A DNA stretch of 53,037 bases from an uncultured Ruminococcus sp. (GCA_902792105.1 CADAYK010000017.1:1-53037); one strand, 5' to 3'. Positions 42,632 through 51,693 are shown, counted from the stretch's first letter. The notes: generated by a model from the sequence alone, not told the origin. Made by a program: numbers and translations.

Positions 42632-44423
42632 TATGATGCGTCCCGAAAACATGGGCGAAAGATCCGCTCCGCGCAACGCGTTTAAAACCATGAAGCGAAT
42701 GTTCGGATACTTTAGGGAAAGCAGAGCGCTTATAATCGGAATGTTGGTTTTGCTTTCCGCTTCAACCCTGCTTAATTTGCTGATCCCCGATTTGATCGGC
42801 AGGGCTGTGGACACGCTCAGCATCTCGTCAAACGGTCTCAGGGTGGACTGGCAGGGACTTGTAAACATCCTGCTTGTGCTTTTGGGTGTGTTCGTGTTTT
42901 CTTCACTTTTCAGTTATTTCCAGGGTAGGATCGCGGCAAAGCTCACGCGTAGTACTACGCTTACAATAAAGAGAAATGTTTCGGAAAAGCTGATCCGCCT
43001 GCCCGTAGGCTTTTTTGATTCGCACCGCAGCGGCGATATGCTTGCGCGGCTGACAAACGATATTGAAAATATTTCCAACCTGATCAGTCAGGCTGTGGGC
43101 ACCGTCATTTCGTCGGTGATCGTCATAGTCGGCTGTGTGGTTATCATGCTTATAAAAAATCCGGTGCTTACTCTGGTTTGCCTCAGCACGGTAATTTTAA
43201 ATGTGCTGTGCACCGTGTTCCTCTCAAAGAAAATGTTCGGCTACTTCCGCAGCCAGCAAAAGTCGGTCGGCGAGATGAACAGCCATGTTGAGCAGTCGAT
43301 AGCCGCAAAAAAAACCATCGACAGCTACAATATCACAGATGATTGTGTAGCGGAAAACGAGCGCTTAAGCGACGAGCTGATGAATTCGTCGATCAAGGCT
43401 CAGGTGCTCGGCGGGGCAATGTCACCGCTTATGAGTATAATCGGAAATCTGAATTTTCTGCTGATCGTGGCGGTCGGAGCCCTGCTTTTCATAAACGGAG
43501 GCTTTGGGGTTACTATCGGAACGATCCAGGCGTTCACTTTGTATTCGCGGCAGTTTACAAAGCCAATCAACGAGCTTTCGGGCATTTTCTCTCAGCTTAT
43601 GACCGCGCTGTCATCGGCGGAGAGGGTGTTTGAGATCCTTGACACTCCCTCCGAGGAGGACGAAGGACGGCGTATTCTTCCCGGAAGCGAGCCGTGTTCG
43701 GTAAGCTTTGAACACGTTACGTTTTCATATGTCAGAGGCGTAAAGGTTCTCGACGATTTTTCACTCACCATTGAAAAGGGACAGCGTGTTGCTCTGGTCG
43801 GCCGCACGGGTGCCGGAAAAACCACTCTAATAAGCCTGCTTATGCGGTTTTATGAGCCGGACAGCGGACGTATTCTTCTTGACGGGGTTGACATTCGCGA
43901 AATCCCCAAGGCAGAGCTCAGAAGCAGAGTTACAACCGTGCTGCAAAGCACCGCGATAATCGGCGGAACGGTAAGGGAAAATATCGCTTACGGAAGATTT
44001 TCCGCCACTGAGCGCGAGCTTGAAGAAGCCGCAAAAATAACCTGTGCCGATGAATTTATCAACAGGCTTGAAAACGGAATGGACACCGAAATATCTCAGG
44101 ACGATACCCAACTCAGCCAAGGTCAGCGCCAGCTGCTTTGCATGGCGCGCGCTTCGGTAACGAAGCCCGGAGTGCTTATTTTGGACGAGGCTTTAAGCTC
44201 GGTTGATTCAGCCACCGAAGCGCAAATTCAGTCGGCGCTGCTCAATATCATGAGCGGCAGAACCTGCGTTATCATCGCGCACCGGCTTTCAACCATAAAG
44301 GACGCCGACAAAATAGCGGTGTTTGACAACGGAAAAATAGCGGAGACAGGCACGCATGAAGAACTTCTAAAAAAGCACGGCGTGTATTACAGATTATATA
44401 AAAACCAGTATGTCGGTAAATAA
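42624..44423 (+). CDS. ABC exporter half-transporter, catalytically complete partner
   Basis: A 599-residue type IV ABC exporter: a hydrophilic N-terminus (1-30), six membrane segments (about 40-320), Walker A GRTGAGKTT, signature LSQGQRQL, Walker B LILDEALSSVD with the catalytic Glu, and H-loop IIAHRLSTI. It therefore supplies the active ATP site of the heterodimer with the upstream gene. TTG 42624 is preferred as start because it sits 4 bases after GGGGGTGAT, like other TTG starts here; ATG 42633 is the alternative. It is followed 18 bp later by the radical SAM gene. Confidence 0.88.
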   Translation: MDNMMRPENMGERSAPRNAFKTMKRMFGYFRESRALIIGMLVLLSASTLLNLLIPDLIGRAVDTLSISSNGLRVDWQGLVNILLVLLGVFVFSSLFSYFQGRIAAKLTRSTTLTIKRNVSEKLIRLPVGFFDSHRSGDMLARLTNDIENISNLISQAVGTVISSVIVIVGCVVIMLIKNPVLTLVCLSTVILNVLCTVFLSKKMFGYFRSQQKSVGEMNSHVEQSIAAKKTIDSYNITDDCVAENERLSDELMNSSIKAQVLGGAMSPLMSIIGNLNFLLIVAVGALLFINGGFGVTIGTIQAFTLYSRQFTKPINELSGIFSQLMTALSSAERVFEILDTPSEEDEGRRILPGSEPCSVSFEHVTFSYVRGVKVLDDFSLTIEKGQRVALVGRTGAGKTTLISLLMRFYEPDSGRILLDGVDIREIPKAELRSRVTTVLQSTAIIGGTVRENIAYGRFSATERELEEAAKITCADEFINRLENGMDTEISQDDTQLSQGQRQLLCMARASVTKPGVLILDEALSSVDSATEAQIQSALLNIMSGRTCVIIAHRLSTIKDADKIAVFDNGKIAETGTHEELLKKHGVYYRLYKNQYVGK

Positions 44424-44441
44424 TAAAAGGAGAGATAATTA

Positions 44442-46115
44442 ATGCTTGCAAAAACCGAGTGTTCCGACGCGCAGTACGAGGCAATCAGAAAAATCGTAAG
44501 AAGAGTTGAAAAATCAACCCCCGAGTTCGTCGAAAACTCTCTTTATGTTAAACATAAGGGCGAAATCATGAAAAATGCCCGCAAAAGGGTTGACGAAGTT
44601 TTAAAGCTTCAGGAAAAAGGTCTTATTTGTACTACGGGAAAGTTTGTTCCGTCGGTTCACTATCCGCCGATCACCCAGTATCCTTTTCACTCTCAGGAAG
44701 AGGTTATGAGCACCTATAAGAATCCCGAGGACGGAATGTTCGATATTTATGTACACATTCCGTTTTGCGCTCAGCACTGCAGTTTTTGCCACTATCCGGG
44801 CGAGCTCGGATCCTGCGCCGCGCTGAGAGAAAACCAGATAAAGTACCTTGACCATCTTGAAATGGAAATGAACAATTACATGAAGGTTCTCGGTGTGGAC
44901 AAAATCAAGGCGAGGTCAATTCTCTTCGGCGGAGGCACTCCGTCACATATGGATCCCGACCTTTTTGAAAGGCTTATGAAGTTCTTTACCGACAGAATAG
45001 ACCGCACAACGGTAACCCAGTTTAATTTTGACGTTGACGAGGTTACTCTGACGGGCGAGGACGGAATGAAACGTCTTGAAATCATGTCAAAATACGGCGT
45101 TGACCGTCTTACGATCGGTTCGCAGTCGCTTCATCCCGAAATTTTAAAGCTCATGTTCAGAAAAGCCACTGTGGAAACCATAATGGAAGCGGTTGACAAT
45201 TGCCGCAATAAGTTTACCTGTGTGGATTATAAAAAGATAAATAAAATGCGCGAGGACGGCGTTGAAATCACCCAAGAGCTGCTTGATAAAACACAGCGCA
45301 AGGGCTTTGTACTCAATCTTGAGTTTATTTTCGGCTTCATGGGCGTTAACGTAGATATTTTCGCCGATACGATCGAACGCGCCTGCCTGATCCATCAGCA
45401 GGGGCTTATCGACGAAATCCAGCTGTACCGCCTTAAGGTTGACGCTTACGGCGACTTCCAGGGAATTATCGGTTTGCTTTATGACCGCGAGCCCTCGCTG
45501 TTCCCCGATTTTGAGGAAAATATGCTTCAAAAGGCTGTTGCCGAAGAAATCCTGAAGCTTTACGGCCTAAAGGGTAATCTCAGGCGCGTCTACACCAAGG
45601 ATCCCTACATATATTCCCACTACGCCTACAACCAGTGCTGCGCCCAGCTTGACCAAATCGGCTTGGGACTCACCGCGTTCAGTTCGCTGAGAGATCGCTT
45701 CTTTATCAATACAGACAGCTTTGACGAATATTACGAGCTCACCGAAAGCGGAAAGCTTGCGCTTAACCGCGGTTATGTACGCGACAAAGAACAGCAGCTT
45801 CGCTGGTCGATCGCGCTTCCGCTTAAAAATACCGAGGTCAGAAAAGACCGCTTCAGAAAAATCAACGGAATGGAGATCGAGGACTGCTTCAAAAAGAAGT
45901 GGAAAAAGCTTATGGATGCCGGACTTGTTGTTGACAAAAAAGTTTTGGGCTATCCGTCCTACACGCTCACCGAGCTCGGCAAGTTTGTGGCAGATGAGGT
46001 TGCGGAGGAATTTAACAGCGACGAGTTTATTCCGTGGGCAAAGGACGAATACATTCACGGCGAGCTTTATCCTTATGACGACAACACTACCGAGGACGCT
46101 CTCGGAATAATATAA
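44442..46115 (+). CDS. HemN-like radical SAM protein
   Basis: A 557-residue radical SAM enzyme. DIYVHIPFCAQHCSFCHYPG (residues 101-120) holds the CxxxCxxC cluster motif (Cys109, 113, 116) in the HemN/HemW setting, ARSILFGGGTPSHMDPDLFERL (about 157-178) is the SAM-binding motif, and a HemN-type C-terminal winged region (about 440-545) follows. It is longer than HemW and lacks the exact coproporphyrinogen oxidase cysteine pattern. The family also includes C-methyltransferases and heme-handling proteins. The downstream twin methyltransferase and transporter suggest modification of an exported or membrane-bound compound. RBS AAAGGAGAG. Confidence 0.8.
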   Translation: MLAKTECSDAQYEAIRKIVRRVEKSTPEFVENSLYVKHKGEIMKNARKRVDEVLKLQEKGLICTTGKFVPSVHYPPITQYPFHSQEEVMSTYKNPEDGMFDIYVHIPFCAQHCSFCHYPGELGSCAALRENQIKYLDHLEMEMNNYMKVLGVDKIKARSILFGGGTPSHMDPDLFERLMKFFTDRIDRTTVTQFNFDVDEVTLTGEDGMKRLEIMSKYGVDRLTIGSQSLHPEILKLMFRKATVETIMEAVDNCRNKFTCVDYKKINKMREDGVEITQELLDKTQRKGFVLNLEFIFGFMGVNVDIFADTIERACLIHQQGLIDEIQLYRLKVDAYGDFQGIIGLLYDREPSLFPDFEENMLQKAVAEEILKLYGLKGNLRRVYTKDPYIYSHYAYNQCCAQLDQIGLGLTAFSSLRDRFFINTDSFDEYYELTESGKLALNRGYVRDKEQQLRWSIALPLKNTEVRKDRFRKINGMEIEDCFKKKWKKLMDAGLVVDKKVLGYPSYTLTELGKFVADEVAEEFNSDEFIPWAKDEYIHGELYPYDDNTTEDALGII

Positions 46116-46130
46116 AACGGGGTGATAGAT

Positions 46131-48263
46131 TTGTACACAAAAGGAAACGCGCTTTACGAAACTCCTACCGAAATCAAGGTAACCGCGAAGGACAGCCTTG
46201 TTCACGTGGGCAGCCTTGACTCATTTGACATCACAAAGGGCGGTATAAAAGCAGGTAAAGCGATTCTCAACTATTTTGAAACAGGAAACAAAAAACAGCT
46301 TTTAAAGGCGATAGAAATCTATGAGAAGATTATTCCCGACGAAAACTTCGGCGGCGAATATACGGCTCTTGAATGGATCTGTAAGCTGCTGACCTCTCCG
46401 GAGAAAGCTCAGGAAGACCTTCTCAGCCAGCCTCTGGTAAAAAGCTTTTACGACGTGCTTTCAAAGGACGATTTTGCTGATTTAAAGCAGTACTTGCAGT
46501 TAAAATACCACATTGTGGAGGTCGACAAAAACGACGTTGAAACCAAAAAGAAGCTCCGCTTTCTTGAGGACTTCATTCTCTTTAATAATCCCGACCGCGA
46601 GCGCTGGGAAAAAACCAGAGAAAATATGGCAAAGTTCAACATACAAAAGGGCGAGCGCATCGCGGACGTCGGCTCGGGTCCCGGCTACTTTTCGTTTAAG
46701 TTCGGCGATATCGTCGGCGATGAAGGAAAGGTTTACGCTATTGAAACCAACCCTATGCATCTCGACTTTTTAAGAAAACACATCGAGGACAACAATATCA
46801 CAAACGTTGAGGTTGTAAAAAGTCAGTTCGAGGGAATCGGGCTCGACAAGGACGTAAGAGTCGACACAGTGTTCATCTGTTCGCTTTACCACAACGTTTA
46901 CGCGGCGTTCACCGACTTTGAAAGAGAACAATTTGTAGGAAGCATCCGCAACGCGCTTGTGGACGGCGGCAAGCTTATTATTGTTGACAATGACCTTGTA
47001 GACAGCGAGGAGCTTCCGTATCACGGCCCCTACATCAGCAAAGCGCTGTTGACCTCACAGCTTTACTACTACGGCTTCAAGCTTATCGACGACTATCAGT
47101 TCACACCGCAAAGATATGTTCTTATCTACGAAAAGGTCGATATTCCCGAAAACGTAAATACTATCCCCAACAGCATAGACGACCCCTGCAACATCCACGT
47201 TCATTCGGCAGGCTCGCTTATCCGTTACCGCATTATCGGCACATCCACCGCAGGTTACACGATCCGCGGCAAGGCGTGCGGCAGGGTTATGTATGAGGGC
47301 TTTGAGAAAAACGACGCCGCTCTTATCAAAAAAGCTCACGATATGTTTGCAGAGCTTTGGCCCAAGGAGCGTATCGGCGACGACTACACCGCGTTCATGT
47401 GGTTCTGCGAGTACTATCTTGCCGACAACGAAACAAAGGAAAAAATGCTTTCAAATCCCAGAGATAAAATGTATTTTGACTTTTTCGGCGGAAACGATTA
47501 CGAACGTCTTAAAAAGTATTTGTATATCAAGTTCTACCTTGAGCATGAGGAGGATCCCGATTCAAACATAGAGACCTCGTTTGAATACGAGGGTAACGAC
47601 TTCAAAATCGGAACCCTAAACGAGTGGAACGAATATTTTGTGTTCAACAACCCCAATCGATATCTTTGGGAAAAAACCGACGAGATGCTCAAAATTTTCG
47701 ATATAAAGGAAGGCGAAAGCATTGCCGACCTCGGCTGCGGCGCGGGCTATTTTACCTATGAATTTTCAAAGCTTGTCGGAGACAAAGGTACGGTTTACGC
47801 CACCGAAATAAACAAGGATGCCATGAAGTTCCTCGATGCCTTCAAGGACGAGTACAAGGTTAAAAACATAAGCACCCTTGTTACCAAAATGAATGACTGC
47901 AAGCTAAAGGAAAATTCCTGCGACAAGGTGTTTATGTGCTCGATGTACCACGCGGTATATATCACCGACATCGAGTTTGTAAAGGACGACTTCATAGCGA
48001 GCATCCAAAAAGGACTTAAAAAGGGCGGTAAGCTTATTGTTGTTGACAACGATGTTACCGACCGCGACACACCGGCATATTACGGTCCGGGAATTATGCC
48101 CGAGCTTATAATCTCACAGCTTTCGTACTACGGCTTTAAGCTGATTAAAAAGGAACAGCTTATTGACCAGCGGTACGTTCTGATATTTGAACTGGAAGAA
48201 AAAAAGAAAGTAGGCGATAGAAAACATGGTTATAAAATCCGCGAAGATCAGCAACCACGCTAA
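46131..48263 (+). CDS. Tandem-duplicated SAM-dependent methyltransferase
   Basis: A 710-residue protein made of two homologous units (about 1-345 and 360-695). Each has an alpha-helical N-terminal part with a FNNPxRxxWEKT motif and then a class I methyltransferase: motif I IADVGSGPGYF (178-188) and IADLGCGAGYF (531-541), followed by VYAIETN and VYATEIN, LYHNVY and MYHAVY, and GGKLIIVDND and GGKLIVVDND. The two SAM sites both look intact. This is an internal gene duplication that has stayed in one chain. TTG 46131, 4 bases after GGGGTGAT, is preferred over GTG 46122, which is in the binding site. Methyl acceptor unknown; genetic linkage to the radical SAM gene is 15 bp. Confidence 0.78.
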   Translation: MYTKGNALYETPTEIKVTAKDSLVHVGSLDSFDITKGGIKAGKAILNYFETGNKKQLLKAIEIYEKIIPDENFGGEYTALEWICKLLTSPEKAQEDLLSQPLVKSFYDVLSKDDFADLKQYLQLKYHIVEVDKNDVETKKKLRFLEDFILFNNPDRERWEKTRENMAKFNIQKGERIADVGSGPGYFSFKFGDIVGDEGKVYAIETNPMHLDFLRKHIEDNNITNVEVVKSQFEGIGLDKDVRVDTVFICSLYHNVYAAFTDFEREQFVGSIRNALVDGGKLIIVDNDLVDSEELPYHGPYISKALLTSQLYYYGFKLIDDYQFTPQRYVLIYEKVDIPENVNTIPNSIDDPCNIHVHSAGSLIRYRIIGTSTAGYTIRGKACGRVMYEGFEKNDAALIKKAHDMFAELWPKERIGDDYTAFMWFCEYYLADNETKEKMLSNPRDKMYFDFFGGNDYERLKKYLYIKFYLEHEEDPDSNIETSFEYEGNDFKIGTLNEWNEYFVFNNPNRYLWEKTDEMLKIFDIKEGESIADLGCGAGYFTYEFSKLVGDKGTVYATEINKDAMKFLDAFKDEYKVKNISTLVTKMNDCKLKENSCDKVFMCSMYHAVYITDIEFVKDDFIASIQKGLKKGGKLIVVDNDVTDRDTPAYYGPGIMPELIISQLSYYGFKLIKKEQLIDQRYVLIFELEEKKKVGDRKHGYKIREDQQPR

Positions 48264-49155
48264 GGACTTTTCAAACCCCGAAAACTCCGTGGTTGAAATC
48301 AAAGGTCAAAAGGGCATTATATGTTTGACAAACGGTATCAACGTGCCTAAAGCGGAAGGTCAGGCAATGCCGTCAAAGATAACAGGATTTTTGACCGAAA
48401 GCTTTATGAAACGGCCTTACCTCGGAACCGAGGCAATGGACGCAATGTTCAAGCGTGCCAACGACAGCGTTCTTCTTACCCAAAGCCCGCAGTACCCGTC
48501 ATTTGCCTCGACAAGCTGTGTGTTCATTCTCAAGAACAAGTTCATTTTTGCATCCGCCGGCGACAATGTGATCTACCATTTTGTTGACGGAGTGATCAAA
48601 AACGTGTTCTTTGGCGCTTCGGGCACAGATGCTTTGTACCTCGGCAACACAAGGTTTTCTACTCCTAAGGTAAGCGAACAGTTTACATTCGGCAGGGGTG
48701 AAAACACTTTCCTTATTTGTTCAAGAAAGTTTGCGGAGTCACTCTCCGAGGCTCAGCTTGAACAGGCTCTCGCACATTCTACGAAAATTTCACAAAAAGG
48801 CAAAAACCGACAAACAGAAGTAGATTGTGACCTCTGGCTCAAAGAGCTTTGGGGCATGATAAATAATTTTGATGACAGGGAGGAGTATTCAGCAGTGGCA
48901 ACATCATTACCGGCTAAAAAGAAATCAAAGAAAGCAATCATCATAGGAATCATCATAGGTGTAGTTGTACTTGTGGCAGCGTTTCTTCTCGTGGGCTTCT
49001 TTACCCGCGGAAAAGGTCCTCAGCCTCCTCAGGAGGGTGCTCCGGGTATGACCGAGCCGATGTACGCTCCGGGCGAAGGCGGATTTGTGCCGCCGACAGG
49101 TCCAAGGGGAGAAACAGCGCCGGCACCGCCTACCAGACCTGCAAAGCCACAATAA
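48226..49155 (+). CDS. Membrane-anchored PP2C-like pseudophosphatase
   Basis: A 309-residue protein. Residues 1-228 follow the PP2C (PPM) fold order: the first metal site, normally VaDGmGG, reads CLTNGIN (33-39, Asp to Asn); STSCVFILKNKFIFASAGDNVIYHF (96-118) is the GDS strand pair; and NFDDREEYSAVATSL (214-228) matches the final DN.Tavvi metal motif. Loss of key Asp residues suggests no phosphatase activity. One membrane segment (236-259) is followed by a Pro/Gly-rich 50-residue tail, probably outside. It overlaps the methyltransferase gene by 38 bp in another frame. A sensing or scaffolding role next to the FtsX permease is inference. Confidence 0.62.
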   Translation: MVIKSAKISNHAKDFSNPENSVVEIKGQKGIICLTNGINVPKAEGQAMPSKITGFLTESFMKRPYLGTEAMDAMFKRANDSVLLTQSPQYPSFASTSCVFILKNKFIFASAGDNVIYHFVDGVIKNVFFGASGTDALYLGNTRFSTPKVSEQFTFGRGENTFLICSRKFAESLSEAQLEQALAHSTKISQKGKNRQTEVDCDLWLKELWGMINNFDDREEYSAVATSLPAKKKSKKAIIIGIIIGVVVLVAAFLLVGFFTRGKGPQPPQEGAPGMTEPMYAPGEGGFVPPTGPRGETAPAPPTRPAKPQ

Positions 49156-49167
49156 GGGGGATAACGG

Positions 49168-50922
49168 ATGTTCATAATAAAATATGCTTTAAAAAGCATA
49201 TCGCGATCCTTAGGCAGGAATATCCTTATCGGCATAATCGTATTAATTATATCCACAGCTGCCTGTGTAGCAATGTCAATCCAGCAGGCGGCTGAAAAGG
49301 CAGCGGCAAACACTCTCAAAGATATGAATATTTCCGCTCAGCTTAATGTAGACCGCGGTTATATCTACAATAAAGCTCAGGAAAAAACGGGCTCGCAGGA
49401 TATGAATGAGCTAATGCCCGAAATGAATTCTCTGATGAAGGAGTACTCCCTTGACCTCGATGGTATGGAGGAGTACAAAAACATCAAAAAGCCCGGCAGC
49501 AGCGAGTCAATAGTAAAAACCTTTTATTATAACTCCTCGCTTTCAATAAACGGCAGCGACATCGAAAAATACGACCTTACAGCAACGACCGAAGCCGCTA
49601 CCGAAGCTGCCACCGAAGCCCCGACCGTTCAGAAAATGACCGATCCGGCAGGCAACGAGGTCGAAATGCCTACCGCTCCGCAAATGCAGCAGCAGGAGCC
49701 GGAGCAGCTTGAAAAAGCCGGCGACTTCGATCTTGTCGGCTACAACTCATACGCGGCAATGGAAGTGATGGCGGGCTTTGGCACAGACGACGACGCTGCC
49801 TGCAAAATAACCGATGGAACGATGTTTGAGGACAACACATCGGAATATGTTTGTGTAATAAACGAGGACTTGCTCAAAATGGACGCCAACAAAGACAAAA
49901 AAGTCGGCGATTCAATTGAGCTTGTCAATCCAAAAAACGAGGACGAAACCTACAGCCTCAAAATTGCGGCTTTGTACAAGGATTCTTCAGGGTCGACCGC
50001 CATGGGAACCGACCCCGCAAATATAATTATCACAAGCTACAGCGTGGTAAAGGATATTGAATCCAAGTCAGAATCAACAAACAACTCAACCTCTTCGTCT
50101 TCGTCAAACTCCAAAGACAGCACCAAATCAACAACGGCAACAACAGCGGCAACAACAGCGGCAACAACATCGTCGTCTTCATCATCTTCTTCATCCGGCA
50201 GCTCTGATGAAGAATCCAACGCTCTTGTAAGCCAGTTTAACGGAACCTTCGTTTTCGGATCGGTTGCCGACTACGAACAATTTAAGGAAGAAATCAAAAC
50301 CAAGGCAAAATCAGACGGAATGGACGAGGATTTGTACATTGTGACCTCAAGCGACGTTGCAACCTTTAAGGCGGGGCTAAAGCCGCTTGAAAACCTGAAA
50401 TCCTTCGCGACCACCTTCCTTTACCTCACTCTCGCAATCGGAGCAATAGTGCTTATCGTAATTTCGGTTATCAGTATCCGCGACAGAAAATACGAAATCG
50501 GTGCCCTTGCCGCAATGGGACTTAAAAAGCTTAAGCTCAGCATGATGTTTATGATAGAGGTGCTTACGGTGACACTCGTTGCAATACTGATCGGCGCAAT
50601 AGCCGGTTCGGCTGCCTCGGTGCCCGTTACAAGCTACCTGCTCTCGGCTCAGGTCGAGCAGCAGCAAAGCGAGAACGCTTCTGTAGGCAAACAGCAGGCA
50701 CCCGGAATGCAGGGCGGCAACATGGAACGTCCCGAGGACGGCGAATATGATGCAAGCAAGGTTGAATATGTTAACGCCGACGATATAGGCTTTTCGGTCG
50801 ATATGTTTGTGATCCTGAAAATGCTCGCGATCGGTATCATGCTTGCGGTAGTGTCGGGCTTTACCTCGATACTGTTCATACTGCGGTACGATCCGAAACA
50901 AATTTTGGCTAACAGAGATTAG
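49168..50922 (+). CDS. FtsX/MacB-type ABC transporter permease with low-complexity outer domain
   Basis: A 584-residue permease. One N-terminal membrane segment (about 15-37), a long extracytoplasmic region (38-408) and three C-terminal segments (about 410-435, 455-480 and 545-572) give the FtsX/MacB layout. FLYLTLAIGAIVLIVISVISIRDRKYEIGALAAMGLKK is the conserved core. The outer region contains TTEAATEAATEAPT (about 138-150) and a Ser/Thr/Ala-rich stretch (about 300-350), likely flexible linkers. It pairs with the ATPase gene 10 bp downstream. RBS AGGGGGA. Members of this family act as mechanotransducers or export lipoproteins and peptides. Confidence 0.85.
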   Translation: MFIIKYALKSISRSLGRNILIGIIVLIISTAACVAMSIQQAAEKAAANTLKDMNISAQLNVDRGYIYNKAQEKTGSQDMNELMPEMNSLMKEYSLDLDGMEEYKNIKKPGSSESIVKTFYYNSSLSINGSDIEKYDLTATTEAATEAATEAPTVQKMTDPAGNEVEMPTAPQMQQQEPEQLEKAGDFDLVGYNSYAAMEVMAGFGTDDDAACKITDGTMFEDNTSEYVCVINEDLLKMDANKDKKVGDSIELVNPKNEDETYSLKIAALYKDSSGSTAMGTDPANIIITSYSVVKDIESKSESTNNSTSSSSSNSKDSTKSTTATTAATTAATTSSSSSSSSSGSSDEESNALVSQFNGTFVFGSVADYEQFKEEIKTKAKSDGMDEDLYIVTSSDVATFKAGLKPLENLKSFATTFLYLTLAIGAIVLIVISVISIRDRKYEIGALAAMGLKKLKLSMMFMIEVLTVTLVAILIGAIAGSAASVPVTSYLLSAQVEQQQSENASVGKQQAPGMQGGNMERPEDGEYDASKVEYVNADDIGFSVDMFVILKMLAIGIMLAVVSGFTSILFILRYDPKQILANRD

Positions 50923-50932
50923 GGGGATTGTT

Positions 50933-51613
50933 ATGAGTGTAATAGAACTGAAAAATGTTTCATTCGCGTATCCGAACAATCCCGTTATAAGGAATCTCGA
51001 CTACGCGTTTGAAGCGGGCAGGGTTTACGCGATAACCGGTAAATCCGGCTCCGGAAAAACCACGTTGCTCTCAATGCTTTCGGGAATTATGGATCCCACC
51101 TCGGGCTACATCACCTACAACGGTTACCCGATAGAAGAAAGCGACAAATATGTTTACAGAAGCAGAAGTGTGGGAGTAATTTTCCAGGAATACAATTTGC
51201 TTCCGAAATTCACCGTAAGGGAAAACATCATGCTTTCGCTTGATATATCCGGCAAGAAGCTTTCGGAGCTTACCTATTACAAAACAAAAAGGGAATATAT
51301 TGATTCACTTATTTATGAGGTAGGTCTTAATCCCGAAGAAATCGGAAACAGGCGAATTCTGCGTATTTCGGGCGGACAGCAGCAAAGAATCGCAATTGCG
51401 CGCGCGCTGAGCTTTCAGCCGGGAGTAATTCTCGCCGACGAACCCACGGGCAACCTCGATATCGACACCAGTATCGACATCATGAATGTATTTATTCATC
51501 TTGCCCACGAGCTTAACCGCTGTGTAATTATCGTTACACACTCGCCTCAAATAGCGAATATGGCTGATGTACGGCTTGATCTTCAGCCGTTCTCAAAATA
51601 TACCAACGTATAA
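50933..51613 (+). CDS. ABC transporter ATPase, LolD/MacB type
   Basis: A 226-residue ATPase with Walker A GKSGSGKTT, Q-loop VIFQEYNLLPKFTVRENI, signature RISGGQQQRIAIARAL, Walker B VILADEPTGNLD and H-loop VTHSPQIA. This is the standard MacB/LolD/FtsE-like partner of FtsX-type permeases. It starts at ATG 50933 with GGGGGA and is the last gene of the seven-gene run. A GC-rich hairpin follows at 51627. Confidence 0.92.
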   Translation: MSVIELKNVSFAYPNNPVIRNLDYAFEAGRVYAITGKSGSGKTTLLSMLSGIMDPTSGYITYNGYPIEESDKYVYRSRSVGVIFQEYNLLPKFTVRENIMLSLDISGKKLSELTYYKTKREYIDSLIYEVGLNPEEIGNRRILRISGGQQQRIAIARALSFQPGVILADEPTGNLDIDTSIDIMNVFIHLAHELNRCVIIVTHSPQIANMADVRLDLQPFSKYTNV

Positions 51614-51626
51614 TTTTTTCAAAACA

Positions 51627-51682
51627 GCTTGTTTATCTGTGCCGCTTAGGCGCAATAACCCTGTGCGGCACTGAAAACAAGC
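51627..51682 (+). other. Long two-part stem-loop after the ATPase gene
   Basis: GCTTGTTT (51627-51634) pairs with AAACAAGC (51675-51682), and inside it GTGCCGC (51639-51645) pairs with GCGGCAC (51665-51671). That is 15 bp of stem with small internal loops and a 19-nt apical loop. No U tract follows. It may end or protect the operon transcript, or be a small structured RNA. Confidence 0.6.
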
Positions 51683-51693
51683 GCTTAAACCGC

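Noticed and set aside
46122-46130. GTG 46122 as the start of the methyltransferase gene
   Set aside because: The GTG is part of the GGGGTGAT ribosome binding site; the TTG nine bases later has the proper distance.
50085-50210. Possible microsatellite or CRISPR-like repeat in the permease gene
   Set aside because: The repeats encode an in-frame Ser/Thr/Ala linker with varied codons; there are no regular spacers.
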